Under the pieces are notes generated by a model that was not told the DNA's origin, did not search any database, and saw only the letters and a list, made by a program, of their open reading frames with translations. Below are positions 22,305 to 23,043 of a stretch of 23,043 nucleotides of DNA, one piece after another. A program made the position numbers and the translations under genes. The DNA comes from a virus, in IMG/VR virus record IMGVR_UViG_3300037325_000438, positions 1 to 23,043 of that record; one strand, 5' to 3'. Each line of letters opens with the position of its first letter. Within the stretch, counting starts at the first letter, position 1.

Positions 22305-22547
22305 TTACGCCTCAGATTGAGTTTCTAGTTTGGCAGGATTATCTGTTTTTCTATAGGTAGACTCGTTAGCCTTTTTATTAGAAGATTCGTCTTTTGGAGT
22401 AGCGAGTCTCCATCTTCCAGCCTCAAGAATTTCAGGGGTTAGTTCGGATACTTCGTACTCTCCCGGCATAATGGTTGAGCCATCTTCTTTAATTGCCGCA
22501 GCCAGAAGCTGTACTTTATCCGTATTTTTTAGCTTGGTATGATCCAT
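22305..22547 (-). CDS. Small hypothetical protein, 80 aa, before tail tube
   Basis: An 80-residue protein with a folded first part (DKVQLLAAAIKEDGSTIMPG, then EYEVSELTPEILEAGRWRLA) and a hydrophilic, disordered second part (TPKDESSNKKANESTYRKTD and on). The first half looks like a small beta/helix domain of the kind found in head-tail or tail-completion proteins, but I cannot name it. Its ATG (22547) has AGGAT about 8 nt upstream, which is a good ribosome-binding site. It lies 8 nt ahead of the tube gene, so the two are co-expressed. Confidence 0.6.
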   Translation of the reverse strand: MDHTKLKNTDKVQLLAAAIKEDGSTIMPGEYEVSELTPEILEAGRWRLATPKDESSNKKANESTYRKTDNPAKLETQSEA

Positions 22548-22577
22548 AATTTTTTATCCTATTTCTTTAATCTTAAC

Positions 22578-22916
22578 TTATCTCGGTCTCTTTAGTTTAC
22601 TTTGAAGAGTTTGATACTTTTTAATAGAGCTTGCTGCTCCCTGAAGTCTGTTTCCTGTTAGGCCACTTCTTAGGGTATCTCGGACAGCGGAACCTCCCAC
22701 TTTTTTAGCTTTTGTTTTAAAGCCCGCCTTATTAAGTTGGTTAGCTACGGCGGCTTTACCTACAGCTCGGTCAATAGCTAAGCCTCCTCTCGCTCTTTCT
22801 ACTCTTTTTCCAAGGCTTTTACGAGCTGCACCAAGCTGCTTTCTTTTGCCTTTAAGAGCTTGGCTAATTTTCATTCGAGTAGCACTTGATTTTGGTCGAC
22901 GTGTTGGGTTAAACAT
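22578..22916 (-). CDS. Very basic protein with NUMOD3-like motif, 112 aa
   Basis: A 112-residue protein with about 31 Lys/Arg and only 3 acidic residues, hence a likely nucleic-acid binder. Residues 8-26 read PKSSATRMKISQALKGKRK, which matches the NUMOD3 pattern ('s-e-T-r-x-KIS-x-A-x-KG-k') known from homing endonucleases and other DNA-binding proteins. The remainder is made of basic amphipathic helices (LGAARKSLGKRVERARGGLA, VANQLNKAGFKTKAKKVGGS). No nuclease motif (GIY-YIG or HNH) is present, so it is not itself a homing endonuclease. It is followed by a tail gene, and preceded by another basic gene, so a virion DNA-associated protein is possible. Start ATG 22916. Confidence 0.6.
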   Translation of the reverse strand: MFNPTRRPKSSATRMKISQALKGKRKQLGAARKSLGKRVERARGGLAIDRAVGKAAVANQLNKAGFKTKAKKVGGSAVRDTLRSGLTGNRLQGAASSIKKYQTLQSKLKRPR

Positions 22917-22933
22917 AGTTTATTTTCTAGTAG

Positions 22934-23043
22934 TTAGCCGAGGCGGGGTGCGGTGCTAGGGGTAAGTCTAGGACGCCTTGCGCCTAAACGAGGTTGTTTA
23001 AAACCTGGGGCTCTAAACCCTGTCTTCTTACGAAGAGCTAAGG
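22934..23043 (-). CDS. Basic protein, C-terminal 35 residues (cut by right edge)
   Basis: On the minus strand only one frame is open from the right edge to a TAA at 22934-22936. The visible C-terminus is LALRKKTGFRAPGFKQPRLG followed by ARRPRLTPSTAPRLG, rich in Arg, Pro and Gly and without acidic residues. It resembles the neighbouring 112-aa gene in charge but not in sequence. The stop lies 17 nt before that gene's ATG. No family can be assigned from 35 residues. Confidence 0.5.
   Translation of the reverse strand, partial: LALRKKTGFRAPGFKQPRLGARRPRLTPSTAPRLG

Noticed and set aside
1-23043. CRISPR arrays, tRNA genes, integrase, insertion sequences and contractile sheath
   Set aside because: Looked for on both strands; no direct repeat array, cloverleaf-like segment, recombinase motif, transposase or sheath-type protein was seen.

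Overview
The window reads as the tail-morphogenesis block of a large tailed bacteriophage or prophage. The diagnostic sign is a single 3,073-residue tape-measure protein (19460 to 10239, minus strand). It is preceded by a tail-tube-like protein and three small chaperone-type genes, and followed by a run of tail-tip, fibre and adhesin-like proteins. No contractile-sheath gene and no recognisable T4-type baseplate set lies between the tube and the fibres. This favours a long, flexible, non-contractile tail (siphovirus), although the genes to the right of the window are unseen. The host cannot be fixed from the sequence: a cyanobacterial phage is possible, but I found no host-specific marker, tRNA or integrase.

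The main operon runs leftward. Right to left it holds: the 3' end of a basic protein (right edge), a very basic 112-aa protein with a NUMOD3-like motif, an 80-aa protein and a tail tube protein (22296-21490). Next comes a non-coding stretch with two hairpins. The operon then resumes with three small tail-assembly genes (20662-19460) and the tape measure. After these come a distal-tail-like protein, a fibre protein with a regular Gly-x-Gly repeat, two or three small virion proteins, a hub-like 843-aa protein, a previously hidden 55-aa gene, a 694-aa fibre/tip protein and a 150-aa accessory protein. The left end holds a GT-A-type glycosyltransferase and the first 89 residues of a radical SAM enzyme cut by the window edge. 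Most junctions are tight (TAATG or ATGA overlaps, or 1-4 nt gaps), which implies translational coupling in long transcripts.

Two rightward insertions interrupt the leftward operon in the manner of 'morons'. One is a macro-domain protein (20703-21266) with a possible overlapping 70-aa membrane peptide (21160-21372), closed by a bidirectional hairpin terminator. The other is a 129-aa beta-rich virion-type protein (6594-6983), convergent by 3 nt with a leftward gene and divergent from the hub gene.

Points most worth a second look are: the glycosyltransferase plus radical SAM pair after the fibre genes; a UGA stop followed in frame by three tandem hexapeptides (xxxW[N/E]D), which suggests stop-codon readthrough of the repeat fibre; the macro-domain moron as a possible counter-defence gene; and a possible +1 frameshift at CCT TAG between two chaperone-type genes. 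With the features listed, no stretch above about 300 bases is left without a gene. The largest non-coding piece is 21373-21489.
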